Shown here one piece after another: positions 52,514 to 64,000 of a stretch of 64,000 nt of DNA (positions are counted from its first letter, which is position 1; the number at the start of each line of letters is the position of its first letter). The position numbers and the translations under genes were made by a program. Location: the NCBI GenBank assembly GCA_947846985.1, contig CANTUZ010000004.1:53979672-54043671 (forward strand), written 5' to 3'. The notes below the pieces were generated by a model, which ran no database searches, was not told where the DNA came from, and saw nothing but the letters and a program-made list of their open reading frames with translations. This DNA is from Fratercula arctica. Taxonomy: Eukaryota > Chordata > Aves > Charadriiformes > Alcidae.

Positions 52514-52520
52514 TCCCTCG

Positions 52521-55500
52521 TGTGGTGAGGATGATAGAAACCTAAATGCAACCCAAATTTTCCCCACGCTCTTTGAAATTACCGTCATAGATGTGTCTCG
52601 TTTAGGGCTCAGCTATCCTGCCTGAAATCAGAACACTTCTTCTTTAAATTTTAAATTGTGTCCTAACTTTTCAACACTAGATTAGCCTCTCTTCTGATAT
52701 GGCATGAAAAACTGCTTTTGCATCTGTACAGTGGTCTCAGGTTAGCGTTTGCCGTTGCACTTCTGCAATCCTTCATTTAAAGGCATTTTATGAAGATGAG
52801 ACTCCTTTAGCTACTGTGTTCACGCTTATCAGCAGCCTCTTCCAGACAATCTGATGACTCTTATCCAAAGACAAAGACACAATGATTGTACATAGGTTAC
52901 GCTGATGCCAAGTATTACTCCTATCTTTCCTTATCACACTTTTCATTGTCATCTTGCTGAAATCTTGCCTAAATTCTTCCCTCCTGTGAAGAGTACTTTC
53001 CTACTTTTGCCTTAACAGTAGGATGGCTCCATGGGCAGGAGCAATGGAGGAAGGCTGAGTTTGAAGACCACACTCGCAGTGGCCCCGACATTATGCAACA
53101 TCAGCGGGAAACAATCCCGGACACTATGCCGGGTGTACAATGCATCTCACTGTTACCTCTATGGGTGCAGTTGTATTAATGCAATACCAGTGTCATGTAT
53201 ATTAACTAAGGCTTGTTTCAGGAAGATTATAAGCATGGATTAAATAAAATGAACTACAGTTATGTCATCAAGGGCCACATTGAAACTCATTTGCCTTCAA
53301 TTACTAAAAAAAAAATCTACAAATATAGATAACTGAATGCTGTTTTATGTTCTCCAGTACTGCAATTTGTCTCCAATTACATTGCCTGGCCAGAGAACTG
53401 GGAGACAAAACATCGCTTGTTTTCTCAATTTATCCAGTCTTATTCCCTGGACAGATGTTTCAAATGGAAAAGTACCAGGCCAGACAAAATTGTCCCACAA
53501 ACATATTCAGTTGGATAACATCAAAATTGCAATGACAGAAGTTAAAAAAAATATTCAGAAAAATCATGCTGAGAATATGAATCATTTAAATTAAGAACTT
53601 GATAAGAATCTGCCAACTACAAAATTCCTAGAACTAACATGAGGTTTTAGCAGCACGGCCCAGTTCTTCAGAAGAGCTGAACTGCAATTTGTAATGAAGA
53701 TACAGACACATTTAAACCTTAAAGCACTGTTCCTTTCCATTTGTCAGCAACAAAAGTATGATGCATCAGCTCACTTGCTTCTCAGTACTTACAGAAGTAG
53801 TTTCCAGTGTTGTTTATATTACCAAGTAAAATAAAAATGAGATAATAGCAAATATAAATGACAAAAAGAGTGAATTCTAGGACTTTGCTGCAGGATATCT
53901 TCATTTCTGAGGGTACCCAGCTGATTTACTTATCACTTTTTAGAGCTACTGAGGACATAACAAATACCTTTACATTCAAGTGAATGAAAGGATAGATTAA
54001 AGCAAGTAATTTATACTTAAGGATATTATTTAATTATATTAAATAATTCTGCTAGCATTGACATTCATGTCACCTTTGGTACTGCTGATCAAAGATGTAG
54101 AATAAATGAAGTATGCATGTGTAAATTCAAGGGAATAAACTAGTTTCTCTTGTATTTAAATACCTACATTTGTGCATTTATCATTGAGTTCTGCAGCTGG
54201 CAGCTCCAGCACGCAGAACGTTTTGGTTAGAGACTGGGTAAAGCTTTTTCAATAGTGCTGATAGCAGCTTATATTTACTCTGAAAGATGCTTTGGTTCTA
54301 ATCCAAAGCATCTACTGTCAGAGATGAAATGAACTAGCACACAGAAAAAGGGGTTGGGAAAAAGGTTTATTTTTAGCTCAGGTTACTTCATTGTACCGTT
54401 TTACAACACAAGCCCACAAACGCTCATCACAGTACTACTGAGTGGGTGGAAAAATATGGTGACAAATTTTCTTAAGCTAACTTTGCTGCCAGGATAACTG
54501 CATCACACAAAACAACTATGTGGGTCAGGAAAGCATCTACAACAGAGAGATCCTTTTAAGTAAGTCTTCTTTTCTTCCTTCAACTTAATCTTAGTTAACC
54601 TTGGAAACTGCATGGATGAATTGGGATTCTGTAGATGCGGAACTTTACTCACCTGTGTGCTGGAGATGATTGCGGAACAGCTGCTCAGCGCAGGGGCACC
54701 CTGTTTTTGGAGAGGCAATGATAGTTATAGCAAGTCTCTTCTGGATGCTTTGCACAAATCCGTCTACCCGAAACTTTTCTCTATGGCGTTCAAAGAACAA
54801 CAGTGGAGGCATACTGAAAAATGCATTTGAAACTTTTAACCAAAGAGGACCCAAACCCCTTCCCTCCTCCTTACCCATATGTCAGGCTTGCCTGAAAGCT
54901 TGTAACACAAGTATTAACGAGACAGCAACAATTTTGAGGTGTTACTGTCAGCTGGGAAAGTTTATTAATCTACAGCAGCATTGAGGAGAGTATGTGTGAA
55001 ACTCAAGGTAGTCCACTGAGTTTGCAATTCTGCTGCATTGGAATAAGAAGATGGAGCAAAATCCATTTACATTTATTTGCTATGAAAACTTAAGCTGAAT
55101 TTTTCATACTTGAAAAAGTATGGAAGTACTGAAGTACTAATGTACTAAGTCAAAGACACGTTATCAGATTAAAGTTTTAATTCACATTTACCTTTTCACT
55201 ATCTTCTTCAAATCATAACAAACACTTTAGAAAGTTGCAGGTGCTCTAAAAGAAAGTTCTGGTGAAAATGGAAATTTTACTTTTGTTGTGCCTAATTCAT
55301 GAATTGTCCCCTCTTCCGACTCAAGCACAAGATGGAAATCATGCTATCGCTTGGGCTTTTTATCCACTACCTAACTTCAACATAACAGACCTCGTAACTT
55401 CTCATGACAGTCAGTGGTGTTCTATGTACTCTGTATGATACATACACATGATTAATTTGGTCCAGCTATGACCCAAACAAAACCACCAAAACCTTAATTT

Positions 55501-55974
55501 GATATAGACTCTAGGACTCTTCCTACCACAATTATTTATTAGCAGAGAAAAAACACACCTAATTTATTTTCCAACTGTGAATAATAAATTACATCTCAGT
55601 ATGAAAAACAGCTCCACAGCACAAATGGACTGTCAAAACAAATATGCGAATTGTAGATGCCACAATTAATTTTGAAATTGTTTTTAAGAGTGTAAGTGAT
55701 TCTTTTACCTGATTTAGTGATTAAAGTGATCTTACACAATAGAAAAAAATGATCAGGGTACTGGTTTCAATGCATTCAGCTGCAGGAGTTTTTCAAACAA
55801 GGTAAATGCTAGCATGAAAGAGGACCTGTTTTCTTTAGCATTAATTTAGGTTTGCACCTGGCTTAATGTAAAATAAAGGTTATGAATTAACTTTTCCTAG
55901 AAAGCAAAAAAACTAAGAAAAAAATTACTTCTCTTGTGAGACCAAATAACTAATACTCTGGAGCCCCAAACATA
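52521..55974. other. Intergenic stretch between the Ig receptor and MAN2B2, left part
   Basis: No supported exon on either strand. A segment near 53.03-53.13 kb is CpG-enriched for this AT-rich area. Open frames near 53.4 and 54.6-55.0 kb have no domain. Confidence 0.4.
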
Positions 55975-56458
55975 AGAATGACATGGACCTATTGGAGCGG
56001 GTCCAGAGGAGGGCCACGAAGATGATCAGAGGGCTGGAGCACCTCTCCTATGAGGACAGGCTGAGAGAGTTGGGGTTGTTCTGCCTGGAGAAGAGAAGGC
56101 TCCGGGGAGACCTTATAGCAGCCTTCCAGTACCTAAAGGGGGCCTACAGGAAAGCCGGAGAGGGACTTTTTACAAGGGCATGTACTGATAGGATGAGGGG
56201 TAATGGCTTCAAACTGGAAGAGGGTAGATTTAGATTAGATATCAGGAAGAAATTTTTCACTATGAGGATGGTGAGGCACTGGAACAGGTTGGCCAGGGAT
56301 GCTGTGGATGCCCCATCCCTGGAAGTGTTCAAGGCCAGGCTGGATGGGGCTTTGAGCAGCCTGGTCTAGTGGGAGGTGTCCCTGCCCATGGCAGGGGGGT
56401 TGGAACTCGAGGATCTTTAAGGTCCCTTCCAACCCAAACCATTCTATGATTCTGTGAT
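55975..56458 (+). mobile_element. CR1 LINE 3' end with intact pol C terminus
   Basis: Sense CR1 of about 480 bases. The pol C-terminal frame is uninterrupted from [16 protein letters not shown] through [11 protein letters not shown] and [16 protein letters not shown] to the stop at 56,369. The 3' untranslated region then ends in TTCTATGATTCTGTGAT. Being unbroken, it is probably younger than the copy at 27 kb. Confidence 0.94.
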
Positions 56459-59400
56459 ATCTATATTTCAACAATGTGGATGTAACTACAAGTATTTGAG
56501 ACAGAACAGGGCAATGGGAAGGAAAGTGGAATATAACAAACCCGACCACATTTGCCAAGTAAGGGCAAAACCTGTCATCTTCAGTGGTTAGAAGTATTTT
56601 CCTTTCTACTTTGTAACTGAGGGTCACATTTTTGTCACTCAAGCTATATCACATGCTGAGCAATGCTACAGCCAGCAGAGCCTAGAGCCAACAGAGAAAA
56701 CATGAAAAAGTGGCCTTGGGCACTGGAAATGGAGATGATAAAACAGAGTTTACTGAGAGTCACTCTTTGTCCCTGGACATAAATGGAACTCCACCAGCTC
56801 TCAAGGACGTTCAAGCTTCTGCTCCTCAAAATTACATAGAATGATGGAATGAATATAATTTGGCTTTCCTGGTGAAAAAAAAAAACCAAACTGGTCTCCC
56901 ACAAGACCCAGAACAGCAGTGTCTTGTAGGGTCTGCAGCCAGAAGCTGTGGACAAAATAAGCTCTTATGAGAAGATTCTGCATTTCAGACTTGCACTCCG
57001 CTTGTCACATCCTCTCCTTCTCCAACACAAAAGTGCTCTGCTATCTCCTTCTACCTCTTCCACTCTATAACTGCTACTTCAACCAAAATCAAAAACCAAA
57101 GCTTATTTACCATAACACAAACATACTGCATGCATGCAGGACTTCTTCCTCTGCTTATAACATTACATCCACCCTCTTTTCTTTTGTGTGTCCCATTTGA
57201 TGAATGGTTTGAAGTAGTATTTAAGTACAGAGTAGCCTGATTTCTATCAGGCCTTGATGTAGCACCACAATATTTCTCCTCACTATCTTGATACATGTGA
57301 GGGAAGAAAAAGGATGATTACTAAACGTGTCCCTCAACAGAGATTTGAATGCCTGCAGGCTTCCATTTGCTTGGGCTGAGATTCCTCAGGAAAAGAACGT
57401 ATAAAATATGCAATGACATCTTCTTCTAGCAGGAATGCCATGTTTTTTACAGACCACAGTCTTGGATGCCTCTGGTGCAATACAAGATTTGGCTGTGGCA
57501 AATCATTCCCTGATGGCCAATTGGCCAATTGCACTGAAATAACTCCAGATAAAATATTGTTGTTTTTTTCTTTTTAAATCAGAAAGTCTCCACAAATTGA
57601 AGTAGGAAAACCCCCAACAGTTGGTAATGAGGTATTCCTCTTTATAGTATCCTGCATACAGAAGGTTTTTGTAGGATTTGTTCTAACACAGCCTACTAGA
57701 AACATATCAACCTGACATCTGTGAAAGCAGCGCTAGAGTTAGCAGCTGTAGGATCCTTTACTGCTTGGCCAGGATTGACCATGTAATTGCCCACTGAAGA
57801 TACACTTCAATTTTTATAATCTACCAGCATGACTTGCTGTTACCAGTATGTGTATTAGTGAATTCCACTTCAATCGCAAAAATAAGCATTGTAATCATAC
57901 CACTGTGTAACCTACACAGTATACCCATTATACTACATGGCATAACCAAGCAGGGAATGAGAAAAGATGTACAAGCAAGGAAAATGACCTAGCTGAACAC
58001 ATTTCATTTTCCAAATACATACACAAAACAAAACGATAAATAGCTGCCATCATGCTTTACTGCAGCCTAGTTATAGTGCTATATGCTTCCCCTTTGGGCT
58101 TAACGTTGCAGGAAAATGCCTTTCACTGTAGCAGGGCAGGTAAGATTGGCATATCACTAAATATTTATAGCCAAGTATGAAAAATAATGAACAGAAAATA
58201 TGAAACAACCTTTCTTCATCCAATAACTGAACATGGCATTTTCTGCAGTGATTTTAATGAGATGCAGCCAGTTAGTATACACAGGCTGGCTGCACGGAAA
58301 ACTGACCACCAGCGCAGCTCTTTCAGCATAACTATTTCACAATAGCTATTATGGGAGAGCCCTTTTCACTCTATTTCCTTTGTTCTTGAATAGTGTCTCC
58401 ACATGGAGGAAATTATTGCTGAACAGTCAAAGTAAATCAGAAAAATTACTACAGTAAAATGTGATTTTTACATGATTCTAGATCTGGAATTATTAATTGA
58501 CTGAAAAGGCATGTATTTTCCTCTTTTAAACCTGTCCTCTTTTCCACCTATTTTCCTCTTTTAAACATTTCCTCTTTCAGTTTTACATTCCACTGGTCAG
58601 AAATACAGTTTTGTAGAGTGTTGCAGCGAGCATAATTCATCATTACCACTGCAGCAAAATGACTGACTTGATTCTCATCTCAGCTATGTGCATTTTCATG
58701 GTGAATAAGTAAAATAAGTAGAGATACCCAATGGGACGTGAACAGAATCAGATTCTACAGCTCCACATTGATTACAGCAAAGAAGAAAAATAGAAAAATG
58801 CAACTTTTCTTTTGAACATAAATACATACCAGCTATTAAGAAAGCTAGCTGCTGTCAAAGTTTCCTTCAGCTGCTGCTCAATCAGATCTGCTTAGAATTT
58901 GCACTTGACCGAGAGTTTAACCCTAAACACAGTCCTCCATAATTAACTTCAACTTGATCCTAATGAAACATATCCTGCCACCGCTGCACACATTCTTTGA
59001 GCCTTAGAAGTATGAAAGTTCACAGTGTTATAAGAACGGTGTTCCTGCTTCAGGTTACGTGGTGGGTTAGTTACCAGCCATGTGGCAATACACCTTCTGT
59101 CAACAGACTCGCTCCAGTTTACCCAGAACACAAGACTGAACATCCAGGACTGGGATACTGTGAAGCCAAGCCAATCAGTTCTGAACCTTAAGAGACACAA
59201 TTTGCATGAAGTTAGTGTAAAGGAATACAAACAGTACATTCAATTTCAGTTTACAGCAATGCAGAAACTTTGCAGTTGCTGCCCAAAAGTAAAAGTAGCT
59301 GGAACACATGACAGGCATTCCTCCTTGCATGTAGAAACAGAAGGTCGTTTGGCAAACCACTATTCTGTGATTTGGAAGTCACCTCCTCTAACAATAAAAA

Positions 59401-59675
59401 TCCTAAGAGAAGACTCTTGAGATTACCACTAGTTAGAAAGACAATTCAAGACTGGAGGACTAATATGACTTTGTCAGTGCTCAACAGTGAAGCATCATAG
59501 AAGCAATCACTTTAAAACAACCCATAGCAAGCATGAAAATGTTCAAAATGCTTGCACTGCAACATCAAGGTCAATTTTGAATTGAACAAGTTCAAAAAAA
59601 AAAAAAAAAGAGTTGTAAATAATTAACCAACAAAAATACCCACAACTCTGGCCAACAGTTTAATTAAATTCAGAG
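56459..59675. other. Intergenic stretch downstream of MAN2B2, no gene recognised
   Basis: Contains a 35-bp imperfect tandem duplication at 58.5 kb and a 16-base A run at 59,594-59,609. A minus-strand open frame at 57.3-57.5 kb has no recognised relatives. Confidence 0.4.
58514..58582. repeat. 35-bp imperfect tandem duplication
   Basis: Units starting at 58,514 and 58,549 both begin TATTTTCCTCTTTTAAAC. The second copy is slightly shortened. The strand shown is pyrimidine-rich. Confidence 0.75.
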
Positions 59676-59681
59676 TTTATT
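59676..59681 (-). terminator. Polyadenylation signal of MAN2B2
   Basis: AATAAA on the minus strand about 120 bases past the MAN2B2 stop codon, implying a short 3' untranslated region. Confidence 0.65.
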
Positions 59682-59797
59682 CCAAAATGACTATTTCTTT
59701 CAATAACAGTAGAATGTTTTTCAAGATCATCGCTCATATCTTGAAACAAAAATTGGAAGCTATTACATATTCAACTCCTGAAACACAACGTCAAACC

Positions 59798-62700
59798 TTA
59801 TTGACCCTGGAAGTATACAAAGAAAGTTCTTATTTCCTTTGGGTGAACCGTTACTATGCAGTTTTCTGAGGTCTCAGTGCTGTTGGAGAATCCTGTAAAA
59901 CACAAAAATGTTGGTAATTTATTAAAGAAGAAGCTTTACTCAAATGTACATATTATTCTATCTTAACAGTTTTAACTCATTCCTTCCTTAAAAGCTAGTG
60001 TTTGAGCAGATTCTCCTCCCTAAAGCTGTAAGTAGCATGGAGCCCAAGACACATCCATTCATGATATTAAAATATACAAGAATTCATTTACTTTTCACCC
60101 ACTGACTTGCACATAAAACATGACATGACTCTCCAGTCATGCACCTTTTCCTCATCGTGAGTAAACAGCAAGGAAGTTCCTAGCTGCAGGTGAAGCAGAG
60201 CTCTAAACTCTCACCTAGCCCAGCCCAAAACCTCTGCAAGCTTTTTACAGGACACATATGTGAATGTAAGTGACAGTAAGGACAATGTCCAGGCGACTAA
60301 CCTGAATGAGAAATGAAATGAGGTCACCCATAGCATTTGACTTGAGTCTCAGCCCTAACTTGAATCATATCCACACAGTCCTTTAAGCTGATTACAGTGG
60401 GGATTTTTAACTGCAGCTGTCTTTTTCTGCAGCACAGGTTTAGGCTTTGTTAGATGCTGATAAGTTGCATTAATCTAAGTCAATCTGTGTCACAAGTGTG
60501 AATTCATAAAGTAGCCGTTTCTATTTGGACAAAGATAACTCCGTAAAGATGTCAAGCTTTTTAACACTTCTGGGCAAAACAAACCATCAGAGAAATACAG
60601 CAGTCTAGTAATTACAGGGAATCTTTGCTAAATGCTACTACTTGCAGGTTGTGCCAGATACCGTGTCTGTCATATAGAACAGCAACACATTTTTAGTCTT
60701 GCAAATATATTTTTAATTAGATTATTCATCAAGCTTCAACAGTCAACAACAGTACAGTCATCGACCACCTTATTTCACCTACCTTTGCTTGGATATCGTG
60801 CAGTCTTCCATTTCCACCGCTTCAAAGTGTTTACATCCCAGGTGCCTGTGAGTGATCGCTCTTCCACTACCATCACTGATCCTAATCCCTTTAGCAAAGA
60901 CTGTGAGTAAAGACAACACAAGGAATCAAACCAGAGTTTATTGACAAGAGCATCACACTCACTGGCCTAGTACACAGTTAGACCAGAGCAGAACTTTCAT
61001 CTCTAGCACTGATTTGTTAAGCAGACCAGTAGAGACTTTAAAAATCTGCTAGGTCATGCAACACAAGGGCAACTACCGATTCACCAGGCTTCAAACTAAG
61101 AAGCTGAAGTGCTGAGAGCTTCCTCTGTGTTGTAGCAAAGTTCAGAGTCTACTAATCTCTCCATTCAAAAGCTGAAACGCACACTGCACTTTTAAAAACA
61201 AAACAACGAATCCTATACCTTGCTCCCCATGTTTCTGTCCTTGCAATCATAATTTCATATTTTAAAATAATAAACTCCTGCCATGTATTATAAAATAATC
61301 TACTTCTATGTTAAAGATCAAATAAACAAGAAACTGAAAATACACAGTACATGATTAAAGTGACCAAAGTTTCAACAACTCACAGAAATAAACTATAGAG
61401 AAAAGACATGTTTTTTTCCTTTAATCCTGTCCACATTTCATTAACTATAGGTACAACTTGCAATAACTAAAGAAACAGCAAAACGGAATCCCACTCTCTG
61501 CATTGGTTACGGTACTGCAGGAAGTGTTACACAACCAAGAGGTCAACAAAACCCATCCCACCAATATTTATGCAGATCTTCATGCTGTGCCTATGGCAAC
61601 TTCATCGGAAGTAATGGCTTCTGTGTTGCAAAGCTGAGTAAAAATAGGACTTGCTTCCCTCTGAGATTAAAGTTATACCAGTATTGTTGCATCCACCTTT
61701 TGTGGAGTCTCTAGCACATGGGATGTTTCATTCCAGAACCAGTTCTCTCTGGAACAAAACCACCTCAAGTGGTATTCTGTCTTGAAGGATTAGATTTACC
61801 TTCAGATTTACCATCACAGGTTGAGACAGCACAGGATCCTCTCCAACTTCATACAAGTGCCTAATTCTTAGTAGGACACGAGTGAAGTCTGCATCCCCTT
61901 CCTTCTGTTTACCTTTCAGAGAAAAAAAAATTCAAACATTTCCTCATTTTATAAATAAAACCAACCTTTTTTTTTTTTTTTTAGCTTTACACGCTCATAA
62001 TTTGAAGTTAATTCCAATTTCTTAAAATTAACAAAAGGACTAACATCAAGAAATACCCAGCTCCCACTATTGACAGCAAAAGACGCTATAACAGGCATGA
62101 TGAACTCATGCAGGAGGAAGCTTTTACTATTTGAGTAGAGAAATCATACAGTACAATTAACTTTCTTGATAGAGGAATTTAACACTTTGAATAAATTAAA
62201 ATACTAGCCACAGGAGACAGACAGAAAAGAAAGCCAGCTTCTTTAAGTGTAACATCCAGCCACCCTTTTGAAAGCACCTACCCATGCGGATGCTGCGGAC
62301 CTGCTCTGCATGATTAGAGCTGTATCTCCACCCTGGAATGCTCAGAGTCTGGAGATGAAGATTAGGTGGGACAGTAACAGGTGAACCGTGGACTGAATTC
62401 TGCTGAAGTTGTCCAGGTAGCTTTGGTTTATCTCCTCCATGCAAAGTGAAACAAAGCAAACATCAAACATCCATCACACACACAAGCCTGGCTAGGGTAC
62501 TGTGGAAGGGTAAAGAGATTTCTGTTTTTTCTGCCAAGGCAGATGCAAAGCAGATGCTATGCTTTCTCCTCCAAGGCCTTCTGAGATATAAAGCAGAAAT
62601 CAGCATGATTTTAACTGCTGGAGAAGTGTATTAGAGCTCTCCATAAAGCAAAGTTGCTATTCCAATACCAGGCTTCAGCTTTAGTTAATAAGTCAAACAA

Positions 62701-63839
62701 ATATTTTTAAAAATAATGACTCAAAAATCGTCATTCAGGAGTTCACATTCAGGAAGTTGATATATGGTGCACTAGCTACTTTGCACTAATGCCCTGTGTG
62801 GACATTTTGTTCTCATTAGACGCTTCAAAAATTATACTCCTTTGAAAGTAGAGATAATTACATAACAAGAGAAGCATTTCATACACTTGGACAACATTCA
62901 TGTTTGAAATTAATGCAAAGTAATTAGCAGGCTCTAAATCTGCCTCCTAACTCACTGTATACTAACTTTGCCACACAGGAGGCTTGAAGTCTGCATTTAC
63001 AAACTTAACAGCATAAATCATTGCAACATAAATAAGATGTTCAGATGCTAAAGATAGCACAGGAGATGGAATGAGTTACCTGATAACGCTCCAAACATTG
63101 CTACTGGCCTGTGTTCTAATGCCAGTCCACATGTCCGATACAAAATATTGGTGACAGACTTGGTTCCTAAAATAAGCCAAATCACAGGGCGAACCACTGA
63201 AGAGTCATTCAAAGTGAGATTGTAATTCAGGTCCCACTGAAGGTTGTTCCATAGTCTCCTGTGAAGCATCACCTGTATTGGGAAGGTAAATGTCACTACA
63301 GTAATCAGCCATCATGCTTTACTTATGCTATCAGCACCCATAATATTATGCTCTCCTAGAAAAAAAAAAAAAAATTTATATGTTACCTCCACTTGTCCAT
63401 TTCCTTGACTTGAGACACCATGAGCTCTTTCTGCAAGCAGCATCAGCCTTGTGGTATCATCTTCTATGTAGGCAGTCTGGACCATAGGATAATAGTTCTG
63501 AAAACACACAGTAAATCATGCAGTGATAATATTAACCTAGGTAACAGTAACGGAGAATGAAGATAAAACACAATTGACTTTGGATTATGCCTTTGTGCCT
63601 ACCCGAGCCACTGTGTTATTCACGTATGCCTTGAATGGTCTTTTCTGAATCTGATATCCATTGCTGTCAGTGTAGAGTAGCTGCCTAGTGTTCAAATTTG
63701 TGCTTGTTCTTAGAACTGCTTCACGATTTAATTCCAAAGGCCCAACACTGTATTCTTGCTCTATCCTGTGACAAAGCAACTTCCCATCATAGCCTTCTGG
63801 TACTGTGTACATCCTGGTATACATTGCATATATGTAATC
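59798..63839 (-). CDS. MAN2B2: MAN2B2, alpha-mannosidase class 2B member 2 (C-terminal 339 aa, partial)
   Basis: Seven exons cover the C-terminal third: 63,603-63,839, 63,387-63,497, 63,080-63,272, 62,282-62,434, 61,800-61,912, 60,783-60,900 and 59,798-59,892. All have GT-AG borders and matching phases (0, 0, 1, 1, 0, 1), for a total of 340 codons with the stop. Hallmarks include [104 protein letters not shown] and the terminal [13 protein letters not shown]. This is the beta-rich C-terminal domain of glycoside hydrolase family 38; the catalytic N-terminal domain lies beyond the right edge (the human protein is about 1,009 aa). MAN2B2 removes alpha-mannose residues, with a preference for the alpha-1,6 linkage of the N-glycan core, in lysosomes or as a secreted enzyme. 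Several N-glycosylation sequons (NNT, NLT, NST) fit a secretory-pathway protein. The frame is intact. The first listed exon might start slightly earlier. Confidence 0.95.
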
Positions 63840-64000
63840 CTGAGAAGTAACATTACTATAAAAATCAGAGAAGAGATACGCAGAGTTTATAAAGCGGAGC
63901 ACTTGACTGGTTATATCAAGACTTGACAGTCATTCGTTATGTCACCCTCCACACAGACAACTTTCTGGCCTGTTTTCTATATATTTCATGTACAAGTACA

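Noticed and set aside
57334..57534. Minus-strand open frame suggestive of a decayed transposase
   Set aside because: No transposase motif, terminal repeats or target duplication could be identified.
44411..60230. A shared 17-base CACCTAGCCCAGCCCAA string at 44.41 kb and 60.21 kb
   Set aside because: The match does not extend on either side, so it is too short to call a dispersed repeat.
1..64000. Search for tRNA genes, CRISPR arrays and bacterial-type operons
   Set aside because: No tRNA B-box with a matching cloverleaf was noticed, no regularly spaced direct repeats occur, and the gene structure is that of a vertebrate genome.

Overview
The window looks like a piece of a bird chromosome. 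It contains seven copies of the CR1 retrotransposon with the typical ATTCTATG-type 3' ends, has few other interspersed repeats, is AT-rich with small isolated CpG-dense patches, and carries vertebrate spliced genes with long introns. Two genes could be recognised from their translated exons: S100P and the 3' third of MAN2B2. In human these lie close together at 4p16.1, so the window is probably the orthologous block of the avian chromosome 4 group. I cannot assign a species.

Layout. Positions 1-29,780 hold no gene I can defend. They contain CR1 copies, an orphan CpG island at about 7.1-7.6 kb, a smaller CpG-dense patch at 12.4-12.6 kb, and a few isolated exon-like segments. S100P lies on the minus strand, with coding exons at 33,562-33,699 and 29,907-30,056 and a 3.5 kb intron. 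From 34 to 41 kb there are only candidate exons: a phase-consistent pair on the plus strand (39,800-39,928 and 40,636-40,833) and two open minus-strand segments (34,266-34,481 and 35,812-35,972). None of these could be assigned to a family.

From 44.2 to 52.4 kb, on the minus strand, is a five-exon gene that I reconstructed from splice sites and reading phase. It encodes a 254-residue type I membrane protein with a signal peptide, one V-type immunoglobulin domain, one transmembrane helix and a cytoplasmic tail with two spaced tyrosine motifs. The V domain most resembles the NKp30 (NCR3), TMIGD2 and CD28 group. This is the most interesting object in the window.

From 59.8 kb to the right end, on the minus strand, seven exons encode the last 339 residues of MAN2B2, a family GH38 lysosomal-type alpha-mannosidase. 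Its 5' part lies beyond the window.

The three supported genes are transcribed in the same direction (MAN2B2, then the Ig receptor, then S100P), each with its own predicted polyadenylation signal. Their roles look unrelated (glycan degradation, immune-cell signalling, calcium-dependent regulation); shared synteny, not shared function, ties them together.
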